Source: Rhizobium sp. FKY42
Lineage (GTDB): Bacteria > Pseudomonadota > Alphaproteobacteria > Rhizobiales > Rhizobiaceae
Reading direction: 5' to 3'
DNA: 64,000 nt
NCBI RefSeq assembly: GCF_005222835.1
Contig: NZ_STGA01000002.1
Coordinates: forward strand, 62,001 to 126,000
A model generated the notes under the pieces. The model was not told where the DNA came from. It did not search any database and saw only the letters and a list, made by a program, of their open reading frames with translations. A program made the translations under genes and the position numbers. The stretch's first letter is position 1, and every line of letters starts with the position of its first letter. Positions 1 to 9,004 of this stretch are shown piece by piece.

Positions 1-577
1 CGAACACGGACATGACGGGGCTGACGCGGCCCTCCAGGGTATCAACAGCAATCCGCCAGAGGTCTTCGGCACGCTCGACGAAATCCGCATGGGGAAACCC
101 CTTGAAGACGACAAAAAAATCGGCCGCGGCACAGCGCTTTTCGGTCAGGTGACTGTGCGGGTCGAGCTCGGCACAAATGAGAACGTCCGGCCCGACCATT
201 TGCCGAATGCGCGCAAGCAGATCTCCTTCCGGATCTAGATAGCCATCCGCGACCATGGCGCCGTGCAGGCCAAGAACTACGGCGTCTACGGGCATTGCCT
301 CACGCAATTGATCCAGGATTTCGTCGCGCAGACTTTCAAATGCGCGCCGATTGATGAGACCAGGTGGATCCGCCCAGGCAGCGGTTCCCTCAATCAGCGT
401 CCAACCTTTCTGCGCGCAAACCTTGCGGCCAACAGTAATCGGCGCCGTGCAGAGCGTGGGCGTAACCGGATGCTGCCCCGGAGGCGCATACAAGGACTCC
501 TCGAAGGCACGTCGATCAATACAGATCGGGGCGAGTGTATTGGTTTCCGTTGCCAGAGCGGCGGTAAAGATACGCAC
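1..577 (-). CDS. M81 (MlrC-type) family metallopeptidase, N-terminal part, cut by window edge
   Basis: The minus-strand frame stays open from a GTG at 577 to the window edge (about 192 codons seen, roughly the first 40% of a ~490-residue family). It opens RIFTAALATETNTLAP, the usual M81/DUF1485 start, and contains LHGAMVADGYLDPEGDLL, which parallels LHGAMNVEGMDDAEGDW in the complete M81 gene at 2428-3876. The family metal motif D-x-HGN appears here as ELDPHSHLT, so this is a divergent paralog. The relatives include microcystinase MlrC, but most members have unknown substrates. No ATG is usable near the N-terminus and no strong ribosome-binding site precedes the GTG, so the exact start is uncertain. 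The downstream half lies outside the window. Confidence 0.8.
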   Translation of the reverse strand, partial: MRIFTAALATETNTLAPICIDRRAFEESLYAPPGQHPVTPTLCTAPITVGRKVCAQKGWTLIEGTAAWADPPGLINRRAFESLRDEILDQLREAMPVDAVVLGLHGAMVADGYLDPEGDLLARIRQMVGPDVLICAELDPHSHLTEKRCAAADFFVVFKGFPHADFVERAEDLWRIAVDTLEGRVSPVMSVF

Positions 578-664
578 AGTATTGTCTGCTCTTGTTTTTC
601 AATCGGTCGGTAGAAAGGTTCAACCCATAGGATTCGGCAAATAGCCGGTAAAACCGGAATTTTT

Positions 665-785
665 CTAGCGCCCTTTATGCAGGCGGCAGTAGTACAATGT
701 CTGCCATTTCATGACGTCCAGCGTACCGTCTGGTTTCTTGATGCCCCCATCGAATTTCTTGCGAACCAATGCGGCCTCACCTTCG
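665..785 (-). pseudogene. Possible 3' remnant of an unidentified gene at a rearrangement junction
   Basis: About 35-40 minus-strand codons ending at a TAG (665-667) look like a protein C-terminus (RKKFDGGIKKPDGTLDVMKW then a short basic tail). They abut, tail to head, the point near 785 where the plus-strand dehydrogenase homology starts abruptly without its N-terminus. I do not recognise the family. It may simply be non-coding; the call rests on composition and on the broken neighbour. Confidence 0.25.
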
Positions 786-1506
786 ATTGCCCATCGACTG
801 GCGGATGCGCACGATCTCGTCGCTCTTCTGGATATTGACGCCACGGCTCTGAACGATGCTTGGAAGTCGCTTGGAGGCACTGAGAAGTTTATCCCGGTCG
901 CCTGCGACGTCACCAGCGAGCACAGCGTTGCCGCCATGGCAGCCCGGATTGCGGGTCTCGAGCAGGCCAGAACGCTGGTGAACAATGCAGGCGCGGCGCG
1001 CGGTTTCCCTTCATGATACGACAGCCGAAATCTGGCGCCAGGATGCAAGGCTTAATCTCGAAGCCGCCTTTTTGACATTTCGCACGCTGGAAGACGCCTT
1101 GAAGGCAACAAACGGTTCAGTGGTGAATATCGCCTCGGTCAACGGCATGGCCGTGTTCGGCCATCCAGCTTACAGCGCGGCAAAGGCTGGCCTCATCCAT
1201 TTCACCAGGCTGGTGGCTTTTGAATACGGCAAGTTTGGTATCCGGTCCAACGCCGTTGAACCGGGAACGGTCCGCACGCAGGCCTGGGAGGCGCGAGCCG
1301 CCGCCAACCCGCGAGCGTTCGAAGAAGCAAAGCGCTGGTACGCATTGCGCCGCATCGCAACGGCGCTGGATGTTGCTAATGCTGTCTATTTTCTTTCCAG
1401 CGAACAGGCTGCAGCGATCACCGGGGTTTTTCTTCCCCTCGATTGCGGACTGACTGCCGGACAGGCCGAACTGGCGCGCACCTTTTCACAATCCGAACAT
1501 TGCTGA
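711..1506 (+). pseudogene. Short-chain dehydrogenase/reductase pseudogene
   Basis: Recognisable classical SDR sequence begins abruptly near 785 (SIAHRLADAHDLVALLDID), so the N-terminal Gly-rich NAD(P) motif and first strand are missing. The NNAG motif (LVNNAGAARGFPS) is then interrupted by a TGA at 1014-1016. The remainder, from HDTTAEIWRQD onward, continues in the +1 frame to a TGA at 1504-1506. The second part keeps the catalytic Ser (NIASVNG), the YSAAK Tyr/Lys pair and the C-terminal LPLDCGLTAG. The gene therefore carries a 5' truncation plus a single-base frameshift near 1005-1015. It probably once belonged with the hexosaminidase and transporter wreckage downstream. A functional product is very unlikely. 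Confidence 0.8.
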
Positions 1507-1574
1507 TCCATCACACGAAAAGAAACCGGCCAGCCAAGAGCCGGGACCGGACGCGATCCAGAAAGCGAACCATC

Positions 1575-2414
1575 ATGAACATTCCACTCTTTCGCCTCGA
1601 AAACGGCTGGGAGCCCGTGGACGGCGACGCATGCGGCCGCTTCATCTTAAATCTCATCAATCTGTCGGAAGCGCCACTCAGCGGTTTCAAGCTTGCCTAT
1701 ACCTCACTCACCCGCATCAAGGATTCGGAAGTGCCACGGTGTGACAACGCAGTCTTTCTGCGCCGCAATGCCAACTTCCATCAATTCGCTCCGGCAGATG
1801 ATTTCGTGCTGCTGCCGGGCGAAAGCTGGCGCTTTACGGTTGCACCGCTCTGGCGGCCGGCTCGCCATCGGACCGATGGCGCGAAATCAGCCTATGTGAC
1901 CCTTTCCGACGGATCGCATGTGCCGGTCAGCGTTGACGATACCCTGCTTTCGGGGCGTCCGCCGGAGCCTGCACCTGTTCTCATGCCGAAAGGTGAAGTT
2001 ACCCAGCCATTCTCGCTGCTGCCGTGGCCTGCTTTTTTACAAACTGTCCGCAGCGTCAGTGGTGCCGGTCGCGCTCTATCCGGCAGAAGGCACAGCGCTT
2101 GCCCACAAACAGGCGATGCTGCAAATAGGAGAGCTATGAAGCCTTTCATGAGCCGGGAGCAAGCTGGATGGGCACTGTGCCGCCGATGCATACCTACACC
2201 TATGAAGCAGTTGGTGAATTCCCACTTGAACTCACCCCTCGCATGCGAGGCGTGCAGGCCTGCATCTGGTCTGATGCATTTCCTCAACCGAGACTATTTC
2301 AACCACTTGGTTTTCCCTCGGCTCGGGGCAATCGCCGAAGCTGGCTGGACGCCGAAAGACAGCAAGAACTGGCTTCGCTTTGCGGCTATAAGCCCGCTCA
2401 TGCCGAAGCTGTGA
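1575..2414 (+). pseudogene. Beta-N-acetylhexosaminidase (GH20) pseudogene, catalytic core deleted
   Basis: From the ATG at 1575 about 150 codons match the N-terminal domain of rhizobial GH20-type hexosaminidases (MNIPLFRLENGWEPVDG; FVLLPGESWRFTVAPLW). At a run of T near 2032-2038 the frame slips, and homology continues in another frame (YKLSAASVVPVALYPAEG) to a TGA at 2137-2139. The C-terminus then appears in pieces in two frames: MHTYTYEAVGEFPLELTP with GVQACIWS from 2189, then FLNRDYFNHLVFPRLGAIAE to the TGA at 2412-2414. Family members run about 600-650 residues. Here only about 280 codons remain, and the segment with the catalytic Asp-Glu pair is gone. At least two frameshifts and one large deletion make this a clear pseudogene. 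Confidence 0.85.
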
Positions 2415-2427
2415 GGATTTATACCAG

Positions 2428-3876
2428 ATGACCCTTCGTATCGCCGTCGGAGGCATTCACACCGAATGCTCCACTTCCTCACCAGTCCTGATGCAGCCGG
2501 AGGATTTCCGCGTGCTGCGCGCAGATGATCTTCTGAACGCCGACTATTTCAGTTTTCTCACTGCCGATGAAGTCGATCACCTGCCGCTTCTGCATGCTCG
2601 TGCAGTACCCGGCGGTCCGGTGGCTCGCCACACATATGAGGCATTCAAAGCGGAGTTCCTTGAATTGCTGAAGGCCAGCCTTCCACTGGATGGCCTCTAT
2701 CTCGCCATGCATGGAGCCATGAATGTAGAGGGCATGGATGACGCGGAGGGCGACTGGATGTCCGCCGCGCGCGCGGTGGTAGGGCCGGACACGCCGATTG
2801 CCGCCAGTTACGATCTGCACGGCAACGTGACCCAGAAGATCATCGATCAGCTTGATATCTTTGCGGGCTATCGTACAGCACCGCATATCGATGTGCGGGA
2901 GACGATGGTCCGCGCCTGGTCAATGCTGATCCGCACCCTGACAACCGGAGAAAAACCGGGCGTTGCCTGGGCGCCGGTTCCGGTTTTGCTTCCCGGCGAG
3001 CGGACTTCAACGGAAGATGAGCCGGCCAAGAGCCTCTACGCCAAGCTGCCGGAACACGATGCACTTGAGGGAATTTGGGATGCCAACCTGATGGTCGGCT
3101 ATGTCTGGGCCGACGAACCGCGTGGGACGGCCTGCGCCGTGGTGACAGCAACGGACAAGACAGCAGCCAGAAAGGCGGCTGCGACCATCGCTCAATCCTA
3201 CTGGAACGCGCGCAACGATTTTCAGTTTGGGCCGGTAACAGCCCCACTGGACGAGGTTCTGGATCGTGCCGAAAAAACAGAAACCCGGCCGGTCATTCTG
3301 GCAGATTCCGGTGATAACCCTACCGGCGGCGGCGTTGGTGACCGTGCTGATGTGCTGAAGGCGCTCCTTGCCCGAAAGTTTGAAGGTGCGGTTATCGGCG
3401 GCATAACGGACCGCCCCGCAGTCGAAGTCTGTTTCAAGATGGGCGCAGGGTCCACACTCAAGCTTACGATTGGCGGCTCACTTGATCCCGCAAGCCCCAG
3501 TGTCGAAGTGGAGGCTCAGGTGGTAAGCTTGGACGATCCGGGCGCTGAACCGGAGCGTCAGGCTGTGGTGAGGATTGCAGGAACTACCGTGATCCTCGCC
3601 GCTCGCCGTCGCCCCTATCACAATATAGCGGACTTTACGCGCCACGGCATCAACCCGGCAGCTGTGCGGCTGCTGGTCGTAAAATCCGGCTATCTGTCTC
3701 CTGAGCTTGCTCCAATCGCAAATCCGAACATCATGGCGCTGACCGATGGAGTGATAAATCAGGACATTGAGCGCATTTCCAACAAGCGTCGCCAGAGACC
3801 TTGCTATCCATTCCAGAAGGATTTCGAGTTCACGGCCGAAGCAAGATATTCAAGCCGGTGGATTGATCGACGGTGA
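2428..3876 (+). CDS. M81 (MlrC-type) family metallopeptidase
   Basis: A 482-residue protein of normal family length. The N-terminal DUF1485 part holds the expected metal-site region (ASYDLHGNVTQ, then YRTAPHIDVRETMVRAW). The C-terminal MlrC domain has DSGDNPTGGGVGDRADV and GGITDRPAVEVC. The family comprises zinc peptidases related to microcystinase C; in rhizobia the substrate is unknown, and genes of this type often sit with ABC importers or amino-acid and amino-sugar genes. A ribosome-binding site (GAGGA) precedes the ATG. The 3' end overlaps the GTG of the damaged MFS gene. It is intact although the genes on both sides are broken. Confidence 0.85.
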   Translation: MTLRIAVGGIHTECSTSSPVLMQPEDFRVLRADDLLNADYFSFLTADEVDHLPLLHARAVPGGPVARHTYEAFKAEFLELLKASLPLDGLYLAMHGAMNVEGMDDAEGDWMSAARAVVGPDTPIAASYDLHGNVTQKIIDQLDIFAGYRTAPHIDVRETMVRAWSMLIRTLTTGEKPGVAWAPVPVLLPGERTSTEDEPAKSLYAKLPEHDALEGIWDANLMVGYVWADEPRGTACAVVTATDKTAARKAAATIAQSYWNARNDFQFGPVTAPLDEVLDRAEKTETRPVILADSGDNPTGGGVGDRADVLKALLARKFEGAVIGGITDRPAVEVCFKMGAGSTLKLTIGGSLDPASPSVEVEAQVVSLDDPGAEPERQAVVRIAGTTVILAARRRPYHNIADFTRHGINPAAVRLLVVKSGYLSPELAPIANPNIMALTDGVINQDIERISNKRRQRPCYPFQKDFEFTAEARYSSRWIDRR

Positions 3877-4788
3877 GCAATGCGCTGAAAACGACTTGGG
3901 CAGACAAAAGCCTCAGAACATCTGCCCTTGCCATCTTCTTCTTCGGAACAACCGGCGCGGCGACATCGCCCTATCAAACCCTGATCGGCATTCAAGAGCT
4001 GGGCTTGAGCGATAGCGTCTACGCGGCCCTGATGTTTGCGGCAGCGATCATAAACGTCTCCGCAAGCGTCATGATGGGCATTCTCGCGGACCGGATGGGC
4101 GATTATCGGACCTCAATTCTCTACGTGTCGCTTTTCGGCGTCTTTGGCCTTGGCATCGTCTATGCGTTCGCCAATGTACGTGCCAATTCCGCCCGACTAT
4201 CAAGCAGCCAACTGATCGGCGTGAATTCCACAATCCGCGCGACGATTTCGCTATCCTGGGTTCTGATGCCGGGCGTTGTCGGGGTAATGCTGGCTGGTGC
4301 CAGTTCCATGCTTCCGGCCTATCTTATTGCGACATTGGCTGCCATCCTCGGCGCCTTCTTCCTGCCTTCCGCTCCCAAGATTGAGATCAAGGGCGGCGAA
4401 GCACGCTCGCGATTTCTGGCATCCCTGGGGGAGGTTCTGGATCCGCGCATCGCCATGCGGGTCATGGCAATCGCGCTGATCTGTTCTATGCTGCATATCA
4501 ACGATGCTGTCCGTCCACTCATCGTGACAGGCAAGGCTGGCGGCAGCGGCGATCATCAGCCTTCCCATCACCCATTTGCAGGATTTGATTGCGGATAGAC
4601 CAGGCCTCGGAAGCTCGCTGATCGCCGTGAACATTTTCCTCAGCGCCGGTCTCAGTGCGGGAATCTTCGCAATCGGCACGAGGATCGGAGACTACTCGTT
4701 CGCCTCCATCCTCGGGGCGATCGTCGGCAGCTTCGGCATTATACTGCTGTTCGTTTTAGAGAGCGACAAGACAAGGAAGAGATCATGA
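3873..4788 (+). pseudogene. MFS (sugar-efflux-like) transporter pseudogene with internal deletions
   Basis: The reading frame starts at a GTG overlapping the M81 stop (FFFGTTGAATSPYQTLIGI, typical of SetA/SetB-like sugar MFS proteins). It runs in frame to RPLIVTGKAGGS near 4545, then loses homology. Transmembrane sequence resumes in another frame (IISLPITHLQDLIADRPGL, near 4552) and continues to TGA 4786-4788. About 305 codons remain of a family normally around 400, with one deletion after the third helix (YAFANVRANSARLSSSQL) and a second, larger one that also shifts the frame at about 4545-4555. It is non-functional as read. The stop overlaps the cutC start. Confidence 0.8.
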
Positions 4789-5549
4789 TCGGCATCCAGC
4801 AATCAACGCCCGTTCTGGAAATCTGCGTCGATAACGCAGAGGGGCTGTTTGCCGCCATCGAAGGTGGTGCCGACCGCATCGAACTCTGCTCCGCCCTATC
4901 CGTCGGTGGGTTGACGCCCTCCTTTGGACTGATGGCACTCGCAGGCAAGCAAAACGTGCCGGTGACCGCCATGATCCGTCCGCGCGCCGGCAGCTTCGTG
5001 TTCTCGAACGAAGAGGTCGATATCATGCGCGCAGACATTGATGCGGCCCGCGCCGCCAATCTCAAAGGCGTGGTGCTGGGTGCAAACCGGCCCGATGGCA
5101 CGCTGGATATCGAAACCCTGCAAAGGCTCTGCACCGACGGAAAAGGCCTGGATCTAACCCTGCATCGCGCATTCGACATGGTGGGTGACAAGGCGGCAGC
5201 GCTGGAGGATGCAATCGACCTCGGCTTTTCCCGAATTCTGACATCTGGCGGAAAGCCAACTGCGCTTGAAGGCATGGACATGCTGGAGCAACTCATCACG
5301 CAGGCCCAGGATCGCATCATCATCATGCCGGGCTCCGGTGTGCGGCCACAGAATGCTGCCGAGCTTCTGAAGCGCCTACGGGTCACGGAGTTGCATGCCT
5401 CCTGTTCCGTGCGGTTCAACGAGTACGACACGCAACTGGTGAAGCTGAATTTCGCATCGCGCGAGATGCTGAGGACAGACGCCTCAACCGTTCGTCAGTT
5501 GAAGCAGATCCTCTATTCACACGTGGACGCACGAATGACCTCTACCTGA
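4785..5549 (+). CDS. cutC: Copper homeostasis protein CutC
   Basis: A 254-residue TIM-barrel protein with the CutC hallmarks: LEICVDNAEGLFAAIEGGAD at the N-terminus, RIELCSALSVGGLTPS, VTAMIRPRAGSFVFS, TLHRAFDM and RILTSGGKPTALEG, then IMPGSGVRP near the C-terminus. CutC was named for copper tolerance in E. coli, but its biochemical activity is unsettled; in rhizobia it is often linked to amino-sugar or hexosaminidase loci, as here. The ATG overlaps the stop of the broken transporter (ATGA) and has a GGAAGAG ribosome-binding site. It appears intact. Confidence 0.9.
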   Translation: MIGIQQSTPVLEICVDNAEGLFAAIEGGADRIELCSALSVGGLTPSFGLMALAGKQNVPVTAMIRPRAGSFVFSNEEVDIMRADIDAARAANLKGVVLGANRPDGTLDIETLQRLCTDGKGLDLTLHRAFDMVGDKAAALEDAIDLGFSRILTSGGKPTALEGMDMLEQLITQAQDRIIIMPGSGVRPQNAAELLKRLRVTELHASCSVRFNEYDTQLVKLNFASREMLRTDASTVRQLKQILYSHVDARMTST

Positions 5550-5554
5550 TCGGG

Positions 5555-6019
5555 CTAGCGCCGTCTTCCGCGCGCCGTCAAGGCGTTGCGGATGGAGAAG
5601 CTCGAATGAATGCGCGTGACGCCCGGTAGCTTCGAGAGAATATCCGTGTGGATGGTCTCGAACTCGCGTGGACTTTCCACCTCGACGCGCAGAAAGTAAT
5701 CCCAATCTCCCGTCATCAGATAGCATTCGCGAATTTCGGGGTGCTTACGAACTGCGTCCTCGAAACGGTTGAGAGAGTCTTCCGTCTGGCGGTCCAGCGT
5801 AATGTTGATCATCACCGCAATTGTGCTCCCTTCCTCACCGGAACCAATCAGCGCCGTATAACCACGGATGATCCCGTTCTCTTCCAGTAGTTTGATCCGG
5901 CGCAGACAGGCCGAGGGTGACAGGCCAACAGACTCCGCCATCTTCGCGCTGCTCATGCGCGCATCCAGCCTCAGCAGACGTATGATATTGCGATCAATGG
6001 CATCGAGCGATTGGCTCAT
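5555..6019 (-). CDS. Lrp/AsnC-family transcriptional regulator of the dad genes
   Basis: 154 residues from the ATG at 6019 (MSQSLDAIDRNIIRLLRLD). Longer upstream starts in the same frame would add a non-homologous extension. The N-terminal HTH (SSAKMAESVGLSPSACLRRI) is followed by the RAM effector domain (MINITLDRQTED; CYLMTGDWDYFLRVEV). It is divergent from alanine racemase and D-amino-acid dehydrogenase, the arrangement of alanine-responsive DadR-type activators. By analogy it should bind the 136-bp intergenic region and respond to L- or D-alanine; that ligand is inferred from context only. Confidence 0.88.
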   Translation of the reverse strand: MSQSLDAIDRNIIRLLRLDARMSSAKMAESVGLSPSACLRRIKLLEENGIIRGYTALIGSGEEGSTIAVMINITLDRQTEDSLNRFEDAVRKHPEIRECYLMTGDWDYFLRVEVESPREFETIHTDILSKLPGVTRIHSSFSIRNALTARGRRR

Positions 6020-6155
6020 TCCAGAATCCACTACGAGAACGCTGTTTCGATGATCGATTTGATCAGAAACGCACGAAACAAGCAACAATTGCGTACAATA
6101 TGCACGATCAAAGCATTACCATTTAGTACGTCAGATCAGGAGGAGCGCAGAAGCG
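6020..6155. promoter_or_regulatory. Divergent promoter region between lrp-type regulator and alr-dadA
   Basis: The 136 bp separate two divergent genes and hold the promoters of both. They are AT-rich relative to their surroundings and include a short inverted repeat, ATTG-CGTA-CAAT, around 6088-6099, a plausible half of an Lrp-family site. An AGGAGG ribosome-binding sequence at about 6139-6144 serves alr. I cannot assign -35/-10 elements with confidence. Confidence 0.45.
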
Positions 6156-7274
6156 ATGGACATGGTCTCATCCACGGAATGGCAGAAAACCAGCGCTCCC
6201 GGCTATCTCGCTGTCGATTTGTCGGCGCTAAAGAGAAATTACAGACGGATCGTTTCCACTGTTTCGCCTGCGCGCGCTGCGGCTGTGGTGAAAGCGGATG
6301 CCTACGGCCTTGGTGCAGAGAAGGTTTCGAGCGCGCTCTATCAGGAAGGCTGCCGGGATTTCTTCGTTGCACAATATGGTGAGGCGGTGGCGCTTCGCCC
6401 TGTTCTCGCCAAGGATGCCGCGATTTATGTGCTGAATGGGCTTCAGCCGGGCTCCGAAACGGACTGCGCTCTTCGTGGCATCATCCCTGTTCTGAACTCA
6501 CTGGAACAGGTTGCCCGCTGGCGTGCTACGGCGACCCTGAGCGGACGCAGGCTTCCAGCACTGCTGCAGTTTGATACTGGAATGTCGCGTCTTGGTATGT
6601 CCGTTGAAGAAGCCGAAGCTCTGGCCGCAGATGCGCAGCTTCTGGAGAACATCGACGTGCGCTATATCATGAGCCATCTGGCTTGCGCCGACGAGGCGGA
6701 AGATGTGCATAACACCATGCAGGCAGAGCAGATGAGGCGCATTGCCGACATCTTCCCCGGCATACCGGTTTCTTTCGGCAATTCCGGCGGCTCATTTCTG
6801 GGCGAGCAATTTCGTGGCGCACTGGTTCGCCCAGGTATCGCGCTCTATGGTGGACGCCCCACGGACATGCTGGAACAACCGATGGAGCCTGTCGTGAGGA
6901 TCGAGGGTGCCGTGGTCCAGACACGTACCGTTCCGGCAGGAACGGCAGTTGGGTATTCCGCAACCTACATCGCACAAGAAGAGCGTCGCCTTGCGACGGT
7001 TTCGCTTGGCTATGCCGATGGTATCCTGCGCTCGCTGAGCAGCAAGGGCGCATTCGTCTATGACGGTGTGCGGCTTCCGATCGTCGGGCGTATTTCGATG
7101 GACAGCACGATCATTGACATCACCGATCTGCCGGAAGACGCTGTAAAGCTCGGCAGCCGGGTGGAGTTCATCGGGTCCGACCAAACGCTGGAAGAAGTTG
7201 CAGAACAGGCAGGCACGATCTCCTGGGAGATTTTGACCTCCATCGGCAACCGTTACTACAGACAGTACACCTAA
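6156..7274 (+). CDS. alr: Alanine racemase (catabolic, DadX/Alr type)
   Basis: A 372-residue fold-type III PLP enzyme that interconverts L- and D-alanine. The PLP lysine lies in AAAVVKADAYGLG (about residue 46). The second catalytic base, Tyr, lies in TAVGYSATY. The C-terminal beta domain has VGRISMDSTIIDITDL. Length is typical. AGGAGG lies 11 nt ahead of the ATG; an alternative ATG is two codons in. The 27-nt gap to dadA and the divergent Lrp gene point to catabolic use: L-alanine to D-alanine to pyruvate plus ammonia. A biosynthetic alr may exist elsewhere, but this window cannot show that. Confidence 0.93.
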   Translation: MDMVSSTEWQKTSAPGYLAVDLSALKRNYRRIVSTVSPARAAAVVKADAYGLGAEKVSSALYQEGCRDFFVAQYGEAVALRPVLAKDAAIYVLNGLQPGSETDCALRGIIPVLNSLEQVARWRATATLSGRRLPALLQFDTGMSRLGMSVEEAEALAADAQLLENIDVRYIMSHLACADEAEDVHNTMQAEQMRRIADIFPGIPVSFGNSGGSFLGEQFRGALVRPGIALYGGRPTDMLEQPMEPVVRIEGAVVQTRTVPAGTAVGYSATYIAQEERRLATVSLGYADGILRSLSSKGAFVYDGVRLPIVGRISMDSTIIDITDLPEDAVKLGSRVEFIGSDQTLEEVAEQAGTISWEILTSIGNRYYRQYT

Positions 7275-7301
7275 TTCAGAGACCAGCAGACGGGGAATAT
7301 C

Positions 7302-8555
7302 ATGAAGGTCACCATTCTTGGCGCGGGCGTCATCGGCGTCACATCGGCCTATTATCTCGCGAAAGCCGGTCATGAGGTTACTGTGCTCGACCGTCAACCC
7401 GGTCCGGCGCTGGAAACCAGCTTTGCGAATGCTGGCGAAGTGTCCTTCGGCTATTGCTCTCCCTGGGCTGCACCCGGTATTCCGCAGAAGGCGTTGAAAT
7501 GGATCTTCATGGAGCACGCGCCGCTTATCCTTCGCCCGAAGCTCGATATGGCGATGATTTCGTGGATGCTGCAAATGCTGCGCAACTGCACCTCCGAACG
7601 TTATGCCCTGAACAAGAGCCGCATGCTGCGCCTTGCCGATTATGCACGGTTGGCGCTCGCAGAAGTGCGCGCTGAAACCAATGTCGACTATGACCAGCGG
7701 ATGCAGGGCACGCTACAGCTTTTCCGCACGCAGGCGCAGCTCGATGCTTCAGCCAAGGATGTGAAGGCACTGGCAGCCGATGGCATTCCGTTCGAAGTTC
7801 TGGATCCGGCAGGCTGCATCCGTGTCGAGCCTGCGCTTGCCCATGTGCGCGAAAAAATCGTTGGCGGTCTGCTGACACCGAAGGATGAGACGGGCGACTG
7901 CTTCAAGTTCACCAATATCCTGTCGGACAAGGCCACCTCCATGGGCGTCCGCTTTGAATGGGGCGTGAACATAAAGGCGCTCGACGTCCAGGGCGGCGAA
8001 GTGAAAGGCGTGATGACGGATCGCGGTCTCGTATCCTCCGATGCCGTTGTGGTCGCGCTCGGCAGCCATTCGCCACTGCTGGTAAACCCGCATGGAATTC
8101 GCCTGCCTGTTTATCCGGTCAAGGGCTATTCACTGACAATTCCAATTGTCGATGAAAGCCGCGCACCGGAATCAACCGTGATGGACGAGACCTACAAGAT
8201 TGCCATCACCCGCCTGGGTGACCGCATCCGCGTCGGTGGCATGGCAGAAATCTCGGGCTACACAAATGATCTCGGCTATGCCCGTCGTCGCACACTGGAA
8301 CATTCAGTGACGGATCTGTTCCCCGGCGGCGATGTTTCGAAGGCAAGCTTCTGGTCGGGTCTGCGCCCTATGACACCGGATGGTACGCCAGTCATCGGTG
8401 CCACGAAAGTGCGCAACCTCTATCTCAACACGGGCCATGGCACGCTGGGCTGGACCATGAGCTGTGGCTCTGCGAAAGTACTGGCCGATATCGTCAGTGG
8501 TCGCACGCCTGAGATCGAGACCAAGGATCTCGCGGCATCGCGATACGCAGCTTGA
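7302..8555 (+). CDS. dadA: D-amino-acid dehydrogenase, small subunit type
   Basis: A 417-residue FAD-dependent oxidoreductase of the DAO superfamily. The N-terminal dinucleotide-binding fingerprint is [20 protein letters not shown] with the acidic strand end VTVLDRQ. The C-terminus carries [19 protein letters not shown] and [16 protein letters not shown], the FAD-ribityl region typical of DadA. It deaminates D-alanine and other D-amino acids and passes electrons to the quinone pool at the inner membrane. It lies downstream of alr and is probably transcribed with it; its TGA is followed at once by the acetyltransferase gene. Confidence 0.93.
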   Translation: MKVTILGAGVIGVTSAYYLAKAGHEVTVLDRQPGPALETSFANAGEVSFGYCSPWAAPGIPQKALKWIFMEHAPLILRPKLDMAMISWMLQMLRNCTSERYALNKSRMLRLADYARLALAEVRAETNVDYDQRMQGTLQLFRTQAQLDASAKDVKALAADGIPFEVLDPAGCIRVEPALAHVREKIVGGLLTPKDETGDCFKFTNILSDKATSMGVRFEWGVNIKALDVQGGEVKGVMTDRGLVSSDAVVVALGSHSPLLVNPHGIRLPVYPVKGYSLTIPIVDESRAPESTVMDETYKIAITRLGDRIRVGGMAEISGYTNDLGYARRRTLEHSVTDLFPGGDVSKASFWSGLRPMTPDGTPVIGATKVRNLYLNTGHGTLGWTMSCGSAKVLADIVSGRTPEIETKDLAASRYAA

Positions 8556-8566
8556 ATTCAAGGAAA

Positions 8567-8989
8567 ATGACCAAGCAAGGCCTGTTGGAAATAGAGCGGA
8601 TATCGGCCGATAAGACCGTTGATATCCGCCATGCGGTTCTCTGGCCCGAGAAGACCAAATTGGACGTTATCCTACCGGAGGATGAAGACGGAACGCATTT
8701 CGGTGCATCGATCGACGGCGCGCTTGTCGCCGTCATCTCCTTGTTCGAAACGTCGACGGGAACCCGCTTCCGCAAGTTTGCGACACTGCCTGACTGGCAG
8801 GGCAAAGGAGTTGGGACGCAACTCCTCACCCATGCCATCGAATGGTCGCGCACAAAGGGCGAGCGCCGCATCTGGTGCGATGCTAGAGTCAGCGCCTTGC
8901 CTTTTTATGCTCGGCAAGGGTTTACCGCCGAAGGCGATGTGTTTGAAAAAAGCGGCATCGCCTACACGGTCATGAGCCGGGAGCTTTGA
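8567..8989 (+). CDS. GNAT-family N-acetyltransferase
   Basis: 140 residues from the ATG at 8567. A TTG at 8552 overlapping the dadA stop is an alternative start. The acetyl-CoA pyrophosphate loop is FATLPDWQGKGVGTQLLTHA. The C-terminal beta-strand region WCDARVSALPFYARQGFTAE is typical of small-molecule GNATs (COG2153-like). It is close to dadA and probably in the same operon, so an amino-acid-related acceptor is plausible but unproven. Confidence 0.85.
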   Translation: MTKQGLLEIERISADKTVDIRHAVLWPEKTKLDVILPEDEDGTHFGASIDGALVAVISLFETSTGTRFRKFATLPDWQGKGVGTQLLTHAIEWSRTKGERRIWCDARVSALPFYARQGFTAEGDVFEKSGIAYTVMSREL

Positions 8990-9004
8990 CCGCTCTTTCT
9001 CGTA

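Noticed and set aside
2030..2040. Programmed slippage at the T-run in the GH20 gene
   Set aside because: Further stops, a second frame change and loss of the catalytic core downstream make a functional product impossible.
4540..4600. Programmed frameshift in the MFS gene
   Set aside because: Homology is lost on both sides of the shift and the protein is about 100 residues short, which indicates deletion rather than recoding; no slippery heptamer is seen.
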